NCBI RefSeq assembly: GCF_018991925.1
Contig: NW_024754732.1
Location: 82,501 to 146,500, forward strand
DNA: 64,000 bases
Origin: Homarus americanus
Taxonomy: Eukaryota; Arthropoda; Malacostraca; Decapoda; Nephropidae
Direction of reading: 5' to 3'
Below are positions 46,205 to 58,841 of this stretch, one piece after another. How positions within the stretch are numbered: the stretch's first letter is position 1; the number at the start of each line of letters is the position of its first letter. Below the pieces are notes generated by a model that was given only the letters and a program-made list of their open reading frames with translations, was not told the DNA's origin and did no database searches. A program made the position numbers and the translations under genes.

Positions 46205-46395
46205 TCTGTATGTATGGGGTTGTGACCGTCTAGGCTATGTACGTATATGGCTGTGAACGCATAGAGCTGTGAACGTATAGAGCTGTGACCGTATAGAACT
46301 GTGTACGTATATGGTTGTGTACGTATATGGTTGTGTACGTATATGGTTGTGTACGTATATGGCTGTGTACGAATAGGGCTGTGAACGTGCATGAC
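46205..46395. repeat. 16-bp minisatellite, TGTGTACGTATATGGT
   Basis: About eleven units. The first half has GTATAGAGCTGTGAAC variants and the second half is near perfect. Confidence 0.92.
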
Positions 46396-46442
46396 ATGAT
46401 TCAGGAAGTGATTTAGCAAACAGGAAGATACACGGAAGATAA

Positions 46443-46620
46443 TTACAGCCAAACCTCCATACAGCGGACTTTTCTCTATATATAATCCGTTAAATAAGGT
46501 TTTATATAACGGAAGTTCGATATAACGGATTTCTCTCTCCAGATATTCCGTTAAATTGGAGGTTTCATATATAACGGACCCTTGATATAACGGATTTCCA
46601 TCTCTATATAATCCAGACAA
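46443..46620. mobile_element. Possible Tigger/pogo-like MITE fragment
   Basis: Begins TA then CAGCCAAACCTCC, resembling the CAG-start terminal repeats and TA target of pogo/Tigger-type DNA transposons. The interior is a series of TTATATAACGGA and TCCGTTAAAT words in both orientations, typical of such short nonautonomous elements. The right end is not resolved and there is no transposase. Confidence 0.35.
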
Positions 46621-46774
46621 AGAGAAAGACTATCTTCCTTGATATCCCTCACCTCTACCTGTGCTATTACCTGTTAATGACCTCAGATACTTACAGGTCA
46701 GAGGTCAGGTGCATAAGGTCACCTGTGTAGGGTCATTAAGGTATTTTTTTTTAGGGAAGGTACTTAAATGTTGG

Positions 46775-47235
46775 GGTTAGTTGTGGTGGTGGTGGTGGTG
46801 ATTGTTGTTGTTGTGGTGGTGGTGGTGGTGGTGGTGGTGGTGGTGGTGGTGGAGATTGTTGTGGTGGTGGTGGTGGTGATTGTTGTGGTGGTGGTGTCTG
46901 CGGTGGTGTTGGTGGTTGTTGTTGTTGTGGTGGTGGTGGTGATTGTTGTGTTGTGGTGGTGGTGGTGGTTGTTCTTGGTGGTGGTGGTGGTGGAGATAGT
47001 GGTAACAAAATTTGTTGTAGTACCGATAGTGATAGCGAATATTATCCTAATAGTGATGATATCCAAGACAGTGGTACTAGCAATAGTGGTAGCAAGAGTT
47101 GTGGTGATAATGATAGCCAGGATAGTGGTAGCAAGAGTTATAGTAAGGATTGTGGTACCCAAGATTATGGTAGTGAAAATTGTGATAGTGAGGATTGTGG
47201 TAGTGAGGATTGTTGTAGCAAGAGTTGTGGTAATA
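46775..47235. repeat. GGT/GTT trinucleotide array
   Basis: Imperfect GGT array to 46990 and GTA/GAT-rich triplets to 47235. Reading frames are repeat translations (poly-Val, poly-Thr, Tyr-His-Asn). Confidence 0.88.
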
Positions 47236-47453
47236 AGCGACTACAGGTGGTGAGGAAGGGGATACACCTACCCTAACAGTGTCTTCTACCACCAGCCTCA
47301 CCTGTACACTGTAATTAACCATAGGTAAAGGTGTGCTGTGGAGTGATGTCATCTTTCCCCCTGTATTAGTTATGTAATCTTCTGTAATGTACTTTGTATT
47401 TATATGTAACTTAAAGGACATAAATATACATGTGTGTCTGTATTATGTTGATA

Positions 47454-47455
<2 letters not shown>

Positions 47456-47484
<29 letters not shown>

Positions 47485-47490
47485 CATACA
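47456..47490. repeat. (TACA)n microsatellite
   Basis: About nine units. Confidence 0.93.
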
Positions 47491-47703
47491 TGACAGTAGT
47501 AGCTTAGAGATATTTAAATTGTGTTTTATACTTAACTGTGTGTGGTAGTAGTGATGGTGGTAGGGTGTGGTGGTTGTTGTGGTAGGTAGGGTGTGATGGT
47601 GGTTGAGGTAAAGAGGAGTGTGTGTGGTGATTATGGTGGTGTATGGTAGTATGAGTAGTGTGAACGTATGGTAATGATGGTGATGGATGGTATTGAAGGA
47701 GAG

Positions 47704-47732
47704 TGTGTGTGTGTGTGCCGACTATCATGAGG

Positions 47733-47790
<58 letters not shown>

Positions 47791-47818
47791 ACACACATAC
47801 ACACACACAACACACTCA
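47704..47818. repeat. Short (GT)n and long (AC)n inverted pair
   Basis: (GT)n at 47704-47717 and (AC)n at 47736-47811, another inverted arrangement. Confidence 0.92.
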
Positions 47819-48059
47819 CACAAACTTTCTCTATACACTCCTGTCTTCACCTGGGTGGCCTAAAGTGCCTCATAAGTATACATGTGCCCACCTGCCCACC
47901 TCCTCTACCATACCCACCTGCCCACCTCCCCTACCATACCCACCTGCCATGCCCACTTACATCACCTCACTAAACATCCTCAACTAATTACTACCTTACT
48001 CTGGATCTTCTCGTGCTCATAAGTCAAACTTTCACCTTAAGTGGATGTTTGAGAACGTA

Positions 48060-48130
48060 TTTAACCGATTCACTTAAGCAACGGCACAAAGATGGATTCT
48101 CAAAGGTTCTTACGTTAAGTTTGTATTCTT
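48060..48130 (+). repeat. Dispersed repeat, partner of 311-480
   Basis: CACTTAAGCAACGGCACAAAG, GGATTCTCAAAGGTTC and TTACGTTAAG match the reverse complement of 311-480, with the two blocks in the opposite order. This suggests a tandem unit. Confidence 0.65.
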
Positions 48131-48291
48131 AACTAAAGAACGTCTCCACCTCCTTATCAGAACCCGTAAATATGGAAGCTGCAGCATAAAACCCTTTATG
48201 CAATGGCGTCGAGCTGCTTAACCTCTGACCATTGACCTTTGGGCCCCCTGGTGGTGGCAATTTGCAACGAGGTCATGGTTCCGTGTGTGTG

Positions 48292-48342
<51 letters not shown>

Positions 48343-49130
48343 AACCACAGTCCTGACACTAATGTAAACACACCGTTGTTACCTACCTAATTACAGACCA
48401 GGTAACTGAGTATTATACAAGCCAAGACGTATATAGCTTCACCCGCCTCTCTCAATGTTTTTGTTTTGGTCGGGATGCCTGATGCGTGATGACCCCTAAC
48501 TTATTAATACATACACACACGACCAACGCCTATTGTCTTGTGAACTCGTTGAAAATTACATTATTATCGTTAAAGCAAGTGTGTAATTTTATGATCAGGG
48601 TTACAATTGTAGTTAACATGACAAACGAGACGTAGAAACAGACAGAGAAATAAATAAATAAAAGATAGAGGCGTAAAGAGAATGAGATTAACTTATGGAA
48701 AAATGGAGGAAAGGAGAAAAAACAGAGAGAAAGAGAGTCAGTGACCGCTGTACGATAATAATACAGGTCCGTGCACGATATTCTTCCCTGCGGCGCCACA
48801 AAGCCACCTGGGGGTCAGTCCGTCCCCTGGCCTTTGTTTTCCCCACCATGGACAACGACATCCTCCTACCACCCGGAGCTATTTAGAGCCATTTTAACGA
48901 CAATAAAAGACCATTTACAATTAATTCAACCTTAGAGTCATTAAATAAACAGTTGGATTATATAAGGACGAGTTAAAATAGGTGTTAATAAAGGAAAGGG
49001 TTGTTTTTTTTTTTGTAATTCGTGGATGTGGTGTTTACTTTGGCGTTGTTCATCCTATCGGTGAAAACTCTACACTATTCCAGAGTGCGTGTCAATACTG
49101 CTTATTGGCTCTCTCGCTGTCTTCTCCCGT
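48131..49130. other. No gene seen; (CT)n
   Basis: (CT)n at 48293-48338. The remainder is unique with no supported exon. Confidence 0.5.
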
Positions 49131-49325
49131 TACTGAGAGAGAGAGAGACAGACAGCGAGAGAAACAGGGAAACAGACAGCGAAAGAGACAGGGAGAAACA
49201 TACAGAGAGAGATAGAGAGACAGAGGGACAGACCAAGAGACACGGAAAGAGAAAGACAGAAACAGACTGACAGATAGACCGAGACAGAGAGGAAGAGGGA
49301 GAAAAAGAATAAGAGACAGACAGGG
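49131..49325. repeat. GACAGA purine-rich degenerate array
   Basis: GAGAGACAGACAGCGAGAGAAACAG-type words over about 195 bp. Confidence 0.8.
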
Positions 49326-49691
49326 AATAAAATATCAAAATTAGACCCAGCTTAGAGGGACTATTTTAAAACGAAATACCGCCATTGAACACGAGGACAA
49401 TAACGAGACCGTGCACAATAGCCGTCACCACAATACACCTCGTTATATAGTGAGAAAAGACGGTCCATATATCACTCGTATACTTCAATACAACGCGATA
49501 TACCACGACCCGAGGCTATAAACCTTGTTATAACGACCTAAAACATTTCAAAGGTCAGGTTAAAGGTCAGCTGGGTGGACACGACGAAGGAAAGAGGTTT
49601 AGATGAGGGTTAGGTATTGGTTTAGGTTGGATCCTGTTCCTTTTATTTCTTCTTGTTCTTCATCTTTTAGTTTTTGTTGATGTTCTTGTTT

Positions 49692-49726
<35 letters not shown>

Positions 49727-51000
49727 TCCTTTGTTATTATTAATTATTGTGAACATTACTCACAAACTGTCCTCGAGTGCTGTGTGGTTTTGACCTCTGA
49801 CCCTGACTCCTACAGTAGGCCTACCTATGACGTCCTCCTACAGGTCCCCAGCCGTTACCAACACCTCTTCCTTCCCTGACCAGATATCCCTCCTCCTAGT
49901 GACAGGCCTGGCACTTGACATTATTAGGGACCTGCCACGCTTTGCCATAAACAGATGAAATGTACTGGGAACTATCCCCCCACACACTCATCATTCTGTC
50001 ACTTTATGTAACTTGCTGACAAAACCCATGACCCTTCAGGCTTTTACGCCCTCAATGCATGAGTCATAAAGGCAAGCATGAACTCCGCATGCTTCCCAGA
50101 TGGGCACTGTGAACACTTCTGGGCTTCGCCTTGCACAGGTTGTAAGGGGGTGCCCAATAAACTAGCCCCCTCCGGGGCAATCGAAAAAAAATCTAACCTA
50201 CCCTGTGTCTGGCTGTCGGGAAGGGGGTACCGGGTGTGTAGGGGGTTAAGAGGCTGGGTAGGGGAGGAGAGAGGAGGGTATAGAGGGGTAGGAGGGTAGG
50301 GGTAGGGAGTAGGGGATAGCAGAGGATAAGGAAGGGGAGAGGAGGATAGGGTACGGGATAGGGGGATACTGTGTTGTTTATTATTGTGTGTTAGTACCAA
50401 TAAACTCCTTAATGTAACCCGATTTTAAGAATATTCAACCATGGCGGAGGAATACATGTTCAGATGTAAACAAAGCGCGAAGTAGTTCCCAATCTCACCA
50501 CCAGGAGTCGATTACACACGACTCTTCCAGGTGACACACGAAGGGGGTCCCGCTACACCACCATTAACTAAATACAAATCCCACGAACAATTCTTTTCTT
50601 TTTCTCGACCCAAATGAGCTTAGGAACTTGATATTGTGTGATATTTTTACAGTTTTCTTTCGTATTTCAAAAGGTAAATGGAACTACTTACTGACATGAC
50701 GGTTCAGATCTGAGGGAGTAAAAAACGATGTAATATTTTTGTAATTCACGTAATTCGTGTCGTTAATGTTGCTCGGGTTTAGTTATTTCGCTTTCTGTAT
50801 CTTAATTGTCCACTTCCTGTAATTTTGGACACTGTTTTTCCCACCTCCCGGCCCCACCCGCTGTTATAATGAGTTGATATATATGTGTATGTGTGTTCCT
50901 GAAGATCGTCGCCCGCTACCAACTGTTATCGTTACGAGCGTTTACTACTTGTCTGTCTGTCTGCCCTGTCTGCCCTCTGGTGACCAAACACTCCCAGCTA
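49326..51000. other. No gene seen; (ATT)n and GGTAGGGG tract
   Basis: Positions 49430-49535 contain CTCGTTATATAG and TTGTTATAACGAC words that may belong to a second Tigger-like MITE. (ATT)n at 49697-49726. A GGTAGGGG-rich block at 50205-50370. The short opposing frames at 50044-50400 have no recognisable feature. Confidence 0.45.
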
Positions 51001-52317
51001 CCACACCACTACCATCACCATCATTACCACTTCCATCACCAACACACACCACTATCACATAGCGTCACCACCACACGCCAACACTATCATCAGCTACCCC
51101 TTAACCACTACCACTACCACACCACCACCACACAGGCCACCGTGACGCACACAGGTGATAACACTCAATGCCTCTCACCTGTACCTCATCAACAGGTAAT
51201 GACTCAGCCCACTTTTCAAGACTCAGAGACACGTGAGTCGATTTATAAGTCGAAATTGTTTCTCATCTGCAGATTCGAGACGACATCTAACTAGACCAAC
51301 TTAACTTACATTCCCGTTGCAATGAGACACAATTTGGTGAGGATTTTTGTCAATTCGCTAAAAAGGAACTAAAGTCACGTCCTATCTGTCATATTCAAGG
51401 CGAAAATCCCACTCAAAAAGCATTACCTAGGATGCATTGCCAACTAACGGTGGATTGACACTGTCTTCCCCCAAACTGTATGTCTCCAGTCTCTATTACA
51501 GCTGTCAGGAAGTCAGAGAAATACGAGGGACAGAGCCTGATATATGGCACATTTCCCATCCGGCACAAGCGCCCACCTATCATCATACACTGAGTAATAA
51601 CCGGATATGGGAAATCATCTGACTTGTATCCGGCTCCTCATCCTCCGCTGGGTGATGCTCTAGTAACCCGTATTGGTATTATATCCGGCTCTTGTAGTCC
51701 AGTCATCTTCGTGGTCTGGAAGCGGATCTGTTTGCATGATAGAACGACAGATGTGAGACGGGGGAAGTACTGGGCAATCATGGAGGTATGAGGGAGTAGT
51801 GTAAGTGAGGGAGGGAGGGAAGCACTAGCCAGGAAGTAGTATAAGCCCGTAGTCCTATAGCGTCTTTATAATGGCGCCAGGAGGAGTGAGTCGGGTGCGC
51901 GCCGCTCTGAGAAATAACGGGGACCAGTGACAGTGTCTGTACTCACCCGCGCATATCAGACTGACATCCCTTGTTTCCGCCTCTTCTCTCCTCTTTTATG
52001 ACCGTTTGTTCTCCCTCTTTTCCTCTTTAATTTATTGTGTGGCTTCGCGTTGCGTTCATTGGTTCAGATAATTGAACTAAAGAGGCTAAATGAGGATTTG
52101 TTTTAGGTTCGTGTCCCCTTAGGATGCATCAACCCGACCAGCTACAATTCTCTTTTGTTTTTTTTGTCTCTATTTGGTAAACATAAACATATACTTTACT
52201 GAGACCTAGACCCTATATTACTACAAACAATAATAGCTTTAATAATACTTAAGATCATTATTAATTAGGAAAATATTATATTATCTTTCCTTCTTACAAA
52301 TATTAGTCAGAAATTTG
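51001..52317. other. No gene seen
   Basis: ACC-rich DNA to 51140, then unique sequence. The segment 51840-51960 is CpG-rich with TTTATAATGG, but no gene follows. ATCCGGC words repeat three times at 51558-51690. Confidence 0.45.
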
Positions 52318-52420
52318 TATGTATGTATGTATTTATGTATGTATGTATGTACTGTATGTATGTATGTATGTATGTACTGTATGTATGTATGTATGTACTG
52401 TATGTACTGTATGTACCTAC
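52318..52420. repeat. (GTAT)n microsatellite
   Basis: GTAT units interrupted by TGTACT every 16-40 bp, giving a higher-order pattern. Confidence 0.93.
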
Positions 52421-53115
52421 CCTCTATTTACCTGTTACCTCAGGTAGAAATTCCAGCTAATTAATACATTCCAGGTGCGGTGGCCCCCTACCTTGGCGTT
52501 GCAGCGGGGCACTTTGTTTCTGTCTGTGTGTATCTGTCTTTGTCTGTCGGTGTTATCATTTGATCTCCCTATTGTATTCTTGACCAGAGGGAGAGGGAGG
52601 AGGAGGAGGAGGAGGAGAAGGAGAAGAGGAAGAGAAAGAGAGGTAAGGGAAGAGGAGAGAGAAGAGGAGGAGGAGAAGGATATAGGTGTGAGGGCCTTCA
52701 TTCGCATCCTAAATACCCTTGGATAAATCACTAATTTTCTTAAAGCTTGATATCAATTTAACACAAACTGTAATCATAAAACAGCCAAAATCAGAAAAAT
52801 CAGGTTCACTTATTTTTTTTCATCTGATTTTATTTTCATGGTTAATTTACCGACAAAAAAAGACACAAACACGAGACTGAAAAGGACAAACTTGATTATT
52901 TTCACAGTAGACGTCGGTTAAAGCCACAGTGTAAAGAGAGGGCGTCAAGGCTTCATTGTTTTAAGACTGCTAATCCATTTATCACCTGCCTGGGGTTCAT
53001 TAGCGAAGTTCCCCTTGTTTACTCTCGCTTTCTTTAATTTCTGGCTAAACTAATTTATTCCCGGGTTTTTGCCTTGAGTGATTGACGGTCCGTGTCTTTT
53101 GTTGAGAGGTTTGAT

Positions 53116-53154
<39 letters not shown>

Positions 53155-53384
53155 GTCAACATACAAAAGAACTGATTTCTCATTAACTACCTCCTCTCCC
53201 TCCCCACCTGCCCCTCACAGCACCCTCAGGCCCCGTCACAGCACCACCAAGGCCCTGATAGCACTCTCACAGCCCCACACAGCACCTTCAGGTTCCGTCA
53301 CAGCACCCCCAGGAGAACTGCATACCCAGACATAAAAAGTTACCTTCAGCTCCGCGTGACCGAGTGAGCCTGACTGACCGACCG
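52421..53384. other. No gene seen; GGA-rich and (CT)n
   Basis: GGA/GAA-rich block at 52588-52680. (CT)n at 53117-53152. A GCACC-rich CAGCACC(C/T)TCAG array at 53215-53310. Confidence 0.5.
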
Positions 53385-53390
53385 TGTTAT

Positions 53391-53545
53391 TGGGTTTCCA
53401 GCGACCGTTCTCTGCTGGCTCTGATCCTACTAGCAAACGTGAGCTATTAGTGAGTTTCCAGCGACCGTTCTCTGCTGGCTCTGATCCTACTAGCGAACGT
53501 GAGCTATTAGTGGGTTCCAGCGACCGTTTAGTACCAGCTATGAAT
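53391..53545. repeat. 60-bp tandem repeat, 2.5 copies
   Basis: CAGCGACCGTTCTCTGCTGG recurs at exactly 60 bp (units in register at 53401 and 53461). A third partial unit starts at 53519. The period is a multiple of 3, which explains the open frames. Confidence 0.92.
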
Positions 53546-53829
53546 CCCACCTCACAAAAATGCTCCCTCGCTTCCTCCCTTCTTCTAAAAAATCCCCATC
53601 ACTCCCTACCCCACCTCAAAAACTGTCCCCTCCCTCCCTCCCTCCACCCCACCTCAAAAAATTATCCTCTACTTCCTCACCCCCCACCCACCTAAAAAAA
53701 TTCCCCCTCACCCCATCGCCCCCTTATAAATGGCCCCCCTCCCTCCCCCCTGCGTCCTTTCCCTGATAAAAAAAATCCCCCTGAACGAAATAAGAAACAG
53801 ATGACATTGCATTTTCTTAAGTGGTTATC

Positions 53830-54060
53830 ATGGAGGAAGGGGGAGGTACAGGAGGGGAGGGGAAGGGGGAGATACAGGAGGGGAGGGGAAGGGGGAGGTA
53901 AGGAGTTGCATTTTTACACAGTGGATCCTCAAAGGGGGTAAATCGTGGCCAGGGGGAAGAGGGTAAGGGGGTAGATTGTGACCAGGGGAAGAGGGTAAGG
54001 GGTTATTACCAAGGGAGGTGGGGTAAATCATGGCCAGGTGGGAATGGGAAGGGGTGAATC
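53830..54060. repeat. G-rich minisatellite
   Basis: GGAGGGGAAGGGGGAGATAC (two units) then ATCATGGCCAGGTGGGAA-type units. Confidence 0.75.
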
Positions 54061-54129
54061 ATGGCCAAGGAAGGGGGGACACGAGAAGGTGTAAAATACA
54101 GGAGAATTTACCTCATATGAAAATGCACC

Positions 54130-54161
54130 TCACACACACACACACACACACACCCACACAC

Positions 54162-54200
<39 letters not shown>

Positions 54201-54272
54201 CACACACACACACACACACACCCCACACACACACCCACACACACACACACACACCCACACACACACACACAC

Positions 54273-54350
<78 letters not shown>

Positions 54351-54366
54351 ACACACACACACACAC
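54130..54366. repeat. (CA)n with CCCCACACAC interruptions
   Basis: About 235 bp of CA repeat broken by CCC at intervals of 10-30 bp. Confidence 0.95.
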
Positions 54367-54589
54367 TCGAGTCCCAACAACAATAATAATGTCATAACTT
54401 AAGCCAAATAACACATCTACTTACAGTCTCAGACCATATTAGCCGCCATTTTGTTACCGCTAGATTAATGTTGTATTATTACACCTGAGCTCCTCCAGTA
54501 AGGGTGAAAATAATTAACAGGTGAATCTCTGTGAATCCGAGGCTTCTGATTGGCTGTTTCCGTCAGGTGATGAATTAAAGGAGGTTTCT

Positions 54590-54805
54590 CTTCCGGTTTG
54601 ACCTGACCTGACCCCACTTACACATACAGACACACACACATATACATACACACATGTACACACACTCTCTGAACTTTCACCTTTTATACATACATGTTTT
54701 GGTATACATACACACACACACATACATACACATACACACACACATATATATATACATACATACATACATGCATACACATATACACACACACAAACGCATA
54801 CACAC
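54590..54805. repeat. CA/TACA compound microsatellite
   Basis: Mixed ACAC and TACA units with unique spacers. Confidence 0.85.
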
Positions 54806-55047
54806 GAGGGTGGTTGTAAATTTGTGGTTGGTTCATTTACGAAGAGTGAAGCCTTGATGATGGTGATGTTGGTAATTGTGGTAGATGTAATGGTAGTAAT
54901 GATGATGTTATTGGTGGTGATTGTGGTAGTTGATTGTGTTCCATACACCTGTAAGTATTGGTGTACACTCGTGTAAGTATTCATGTACACACTGTGAGTT
55001 TCACCATACACAAGGAAAACTTATGTAAGTATTGTGTCAGTTGTGTT

Positions 55048-55087
<40 letters not shown>

Positions 55088-55916
55088 AAAATTCGTGTAC
55101 ACAACTGGAATTTCCGTCCATGAGAACCAAGTGCAGAGAGACACGTGCTAGTATTCGCGTACACATATGTAAGTATTAGAGTACACACATGTAAACACCG
55201 AGGTACATACAGCAGCTGAGAATATCGTCCCAAATGGCCTTGACCGTGGCCTCTCTCTCTCTCTCTCTCTCTCTCTCGTTTTGATAAGATACTTAGATGA
55301 ACGGACGGATACTTGCACTCGCTCAGTCACACACTCACGGACGTACAGACACACACACTAACACTCACGGACAGACTGACGGACGGACAGATGAACGGTA
55401 CCCCCCCCCCATTAGCTGGTTCCCTTGCATATAAACACCCAATCAAAACAGTCATCACATCCATTAGCTATTCCATGAACGATTCTAATTGGCCACGCTT
55501 CATTATCTCGATATTTTATTGGCCAGACATCCACCAGTTACCGTCTGAATACCAACCTCTCCTGGAACTACCGACCAATCAGGAACAGAATGCGAACCTC
55601 GCTTACAAACGGTCAACAAACAAAGGTCACATAACAAGCTTTCTGGGAAACGAGAATTGGAGGCAACAAGTGGTTTGTTTACATATGGTGTGGGTATGTG
55701 GATAGGGAGGGAATGGGTGGGAAGTTTTGGGGAGGGTGGGTGCAGGTAGGGTGTGGGTGTAGGGGAAGTGTGTGGATGTGGGTAAGGAAAGTAGGTGTGG
55801 GTGAAGGTGGTGTGTGGTGAAAGGTGTAGTGTGTAGGGGAGAGAGTTTTGCTAATAAGGTGATTAGACACGGTGTAATTAACCTGTGAAGGTGTTGGGGT
55901 GTTATCTTTATATCTT

Positions 55917-55917
<1 letters not shown>
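54806..55917. other. No gene seen; CCAAT-rich segment
   Basis: (GT)n at 55051-55084 and (CT)n at 55250-55277. Positions 55435-55610 contain several CCAAT/ATTGG words. A frame at 55313-55705 has no recognisable domain. A GGTGTGGG-type block lies at 55690-55830. Confidence 0.45.
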
Positions 55918-55959
<42 letters not shown>

Positions 55960-56060
55960 GGGTCTATTAGTACTGGGACCTATCAGGACTGGGGCCTATC
56001 AGGACTGGGACCTATCAGGACTGGGACCTATCAGGACTGGGGCCTATCAGGACTGGGGTG
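55918..56060. repeat. (GA)n then 16-bp GGGGCCTATCAGGACT array
   Basis: (GA)n at 55918-55955. Six to seven 16-bp units of the GGCCCCAGT family follow, in the same orientation as the array at 42415. Confidence 0.93.
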
Positions 56061-56507
56061 AGCTTGGTTAGTGTGAAGAAGAACTTGTTATTAGCTCCCC
56101 GTTACTCACCATCAAGTTCTTCAGTACATTCCTTCACTATCCTGTTTTTTACACCTGCCACTCGCACTGTCGGTCACTCTGTCACTCACACACTAGATTA
56201 TTCACTCACTTACTTTATTACTAAATCACTTACACACTCATTTATTCACTTTCTTAACAACTCACTCACTCATTTACTCACTTACTTTTTCACTGACGGA
56301 GAAAAATACATTTCTTTAATAAGGAATCAAACCCTCTTATTAAACCCTCTATCATATGAAGACCCACGTCAATATAGACTACAATCCTCTATAAGTCCCC
56401 TAAATGTATTCTCGGTGACGTAAAAACAAATGCTCTATGGAAGCCTTCTCAACACTGCATCGAGTATTGAGATTTTAATTCGTAATCGTCTTCGAAAATT
56501 TTATTAA
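56061..56507. other. No gene seen; CACTCACTTACT repeats
   Basis: A degenerate TCACTCACTTACTT array at 56165-56290. The remainder is unique. Confidence 0.5.
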
Positions 56508-56640
56508 GAATCTTCAAATTTTAAGGATATTCGAGTTTTAAGGATCTTCTAGTTTTACGGATATTCTAGTTTTAAGGATCCCCAAGTTTTAGGTCTTCAA
56601 GTTTTAAGGATCATCAAGTTTTAAGAACTTTCAAGTTTTT
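56508..56640. repeat. 17-18-bp minisatellite, AGTTTTAAGGATCTTC
   Basis: About seven units, ending at the SINE-like element. Confidence 0.88.
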
Positions 56641-56642
56641 TT

Positions 56643-56785
56643 AATGGCTGTCGAGCGTTCACCTTGCAAGCGAAATATCCCGAGGACAAATCCCACTCTG
56701 AGTGAAGGACAGATACCAACTTTTTGCTCCACTCGTTCCTGCACTCTCAGCGTTATATTGAGTGCATTGTCAGGCGTTTACCGAT
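56643..56785 (+). mobile_element. tRNA-derived SINE-like element
   Basis: TGGCTGTCGAGCGTTC (A-box region) is followed by ACCTTGCAAGCGA, which resembles an anticodon arm with TGC (Ala). CGAGGACAAATCCC, a degraded B-box, comes next. A body with CTCTCAGCG and AGTGCATTGTCAGGCG follows. Several tRNA positions are mutated, so this is a SINE rather than a functional tRNA gene. Confidence 0.55.
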
Positions 56786-56991
56786 AATGGAACAGCCTCC
56801 AGGTAGACTAGCCTCACCTTGCCTAACCTAACCAAGTAGATCGACTAACACACAAACTTCTACCCAACCAACATCATTCCAGGGAGTCAAAAAAAAAAAC
56901 TTGTTTGAGATTTAATTAGAGAAACTGATAACTAAATAAATCTCTGCTAAGATAAGAAAACCGAGAAAGATAAACACTCAGTATTCGGAAG

Positions 56992-56993
<2 letters not shown>

Positions 56994-57041
<48 letters not shown>

Positions 57042-57550
57042 TGAAGGAGGTGATGGGGACGAGACATTTCAAGATAAACGTTCCGGACACTTGACCACGA
57101 CGCAGCCCCGGCGTGAGTCAGGCGGCGTCTGGAGCACCTGTCCCTCCCTGGCATTCCCCTGCCCTGGAATGAACCGAGAGAGAAACAGACAGACAGAAAT
57201 GGAGAGCTACCCTGATCTTTCTTACCAGCGAGAGACAGACAGAGTGAAAGAGTGGGAGAGAGACAAGGGGACATCCTGCACATTACCACCAGAGAGAGTG
57301 AGAGAGAAAGGAACACCAAAGAGAGATGGATAGAAAGAGAGAGAGGGAAAAAGAGAAGGTAGAGAAGCAGGGAGAAGGAAAGAGGTAGAGAGAGAGAGAG
57401 GGAGAGAAAAAAGGAAGGGAAAATGACAGAGGTAGAGAGAGAGAGAGAGCAGGGGGAAAGGAAAGAGAGGAAGAGAAGGAGAGGAAAAAGGACGGAAGGG
57501 GAGAAAGGGGAGAAGTAGAGAAAGAAGGAGAGAGGAGGAGATGCGGTGCC
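56994..57550. repeat. (GT)n and purine-rich GAGA tract
   Basis: (GT)n at 56994-57040. Positions 57180-57540 are GA-rich with AGAGAGAGAG clusters. Confidence 0.85.
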
Positions 57551-57812
57551 CGGTCATGCCCTTTATAACGCTGGAGAAGAAAAACTGGAAGGACTCTTGT
57601 GGTGTAGGACCTTGGGGTAGAACGCCGCCACCAGCTCCTTATATAGCCAGGAACGCGGAGGATGAGATGACCTGCGTACATGACCTCGCTTGTGACCTCT
57701 GTGCTTGACCTCCGTACGTGACCTCGCTAATAGCCTCTGTATTGACCTATGAAAAGGACCTATTTTTGTATCTGTAGTTACCTATGTACGTAACCACTAG
57801 CAAACAAAAACA
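57551..57812. other. No gene seen; two TATA-like words on minus strand
   Basis: TATATAAG (57645-57638) and TTATAAAG (57568-57561) on the minus strand, without initiator or reading frame that I can link. Confidence 0.3.
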
Positions 57813-57975
57813 AGAAATAACCATCAATAGCAGTCTCAAGGAACAACCAATACTAGCAGACTCAAGGAACATTCACTACTAGCAGCCTCGAGGAACAACT
57901 AGTACTAGCAGACTCAAGGAACAACCACTATTAGCAGGCTCAAAGAACAGCCACTAGCCCAACTACTAGCAGGAA
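57813..57975. repeat. 26-bp minisatellite
   Basis: About six units carrying TAGCAGACTCAAGGAACAAC. Confidence 0.92.
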
Positions 57976-58418
57976 CTTTAAGTAACAACCAGCAAAACTC
58001 AAGGAACAGCTACTCACACGAGACACACTCGCCCGGCAGTACAGCGTAGCAAGAATACTCAAGTAGCGACTCAGAGACATATACAGGAACGGCGGCGGCG
58101 GCCAAGTGAAGTTGCAGTCGCTGGGGTCAAAGATTGGGCGGCTGTGGTCAGGGTGTTTGTGTGTCCGTGAGAGCCGCCACGCACGGCCGAGGGGCGATAC
58201 GGACAAGAAACGGACGTAGTAGTAGTTCCTCCCACCCCCCTCCCCACCTCCTTCAACCACCACATGATTTTTTTTTCCTGTACTTTTGGTTTGAGAAGTT
58301 CTCCTCTGTGGTGTGTGTGTTTAGCCAGGTGGGTAGGTTGGATAGGTAGGTGGATAGACAGAGAATAGAGAAGGAAAGAGAATACCCATAAAGAAACACA
58401 ACGCCAGGACCAGCGATC

Positions 58419-58493
58419 ACGTTCGTCTGGCATTCACCTCCTCGCTGCAATGACCATGACACGCGCGTGGAATCTTTCGCCAGACGATCGTTC
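58419..58493. repeat. Inverted pair of CGTTCGTCTGGC motif
   Basis: ACGTTCGTCTGGC at 58419-58431 and CGCCAGACGATCGTTC at 58478-58493 are inverted relative to each other with a 46-nt spacer. They belong to the same family as 6655-6684. Confidence 0.65.
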
Positions 58494-58557
58494 TCTTGAC
58501 CTTCTGCCTTCAGTGGCATTCTCACGTGGCTCGAACATACATTTGTGCTTACGCTTA

Positions 58558-58576
58558 CCACACACACACACAAACA

Positions 58577-58617
<41 letters not shown>
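58558..58617. repeat. (CA)n microsatellite
   Basis: CA repeat with two AAACACAAA interruptions. Confidence 0.93.
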
Positions 58618-58841
58618 AAACCTGAAATTTCGTCTTACTATCACATGTACCGAAAAAATTACACGTTCGAAACATTTTCACACGCACACACATACACACA
58701 CAAACACACACACTCGCAAGCAAACATGCATATACATAATAGTAGTAATAAGGATAATGATGACACGTATATTAATAACAACAATAATATTAATGATAAT
58801 AATAATAACAATAACAACATCACAGGTAAGGGGTCACTCAC

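Noticed and set aside
47077..47421. Tyr-His-Asn-rich protein on the minus strand
   Set aside because: Regular YHNPHYHN repeats come from GTAGTGAG-type triplets. No leader, and the pattern is the same as neighbouring simple repeats.
50044..50400. Opposing 118-aa and 73-aa ORFs
   Set aside because: No recognisable domains, and the end runs into a GGTAGGGG tract. Possibly an old transposon piece, but I cannot support it.
51840..51960. CpG-rich promoter with TTTATAATGGCGCC
   Set aside because: The ATG inside the TATA-like word gives no useful frame and no donor follows in phase. Too weak to call.
55313..55705. 130-aa plus-strand ORF
   Set aside because: Starts in a CACA-rich tract. The middle is unique but unrecognised, without splice or promoter signals.
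57561..57645. Two TATA boxes marking another minus-strand gene
   Set aside because: No initiator at the right spacing and no downstream exon. Kept only as a note in the block entry.
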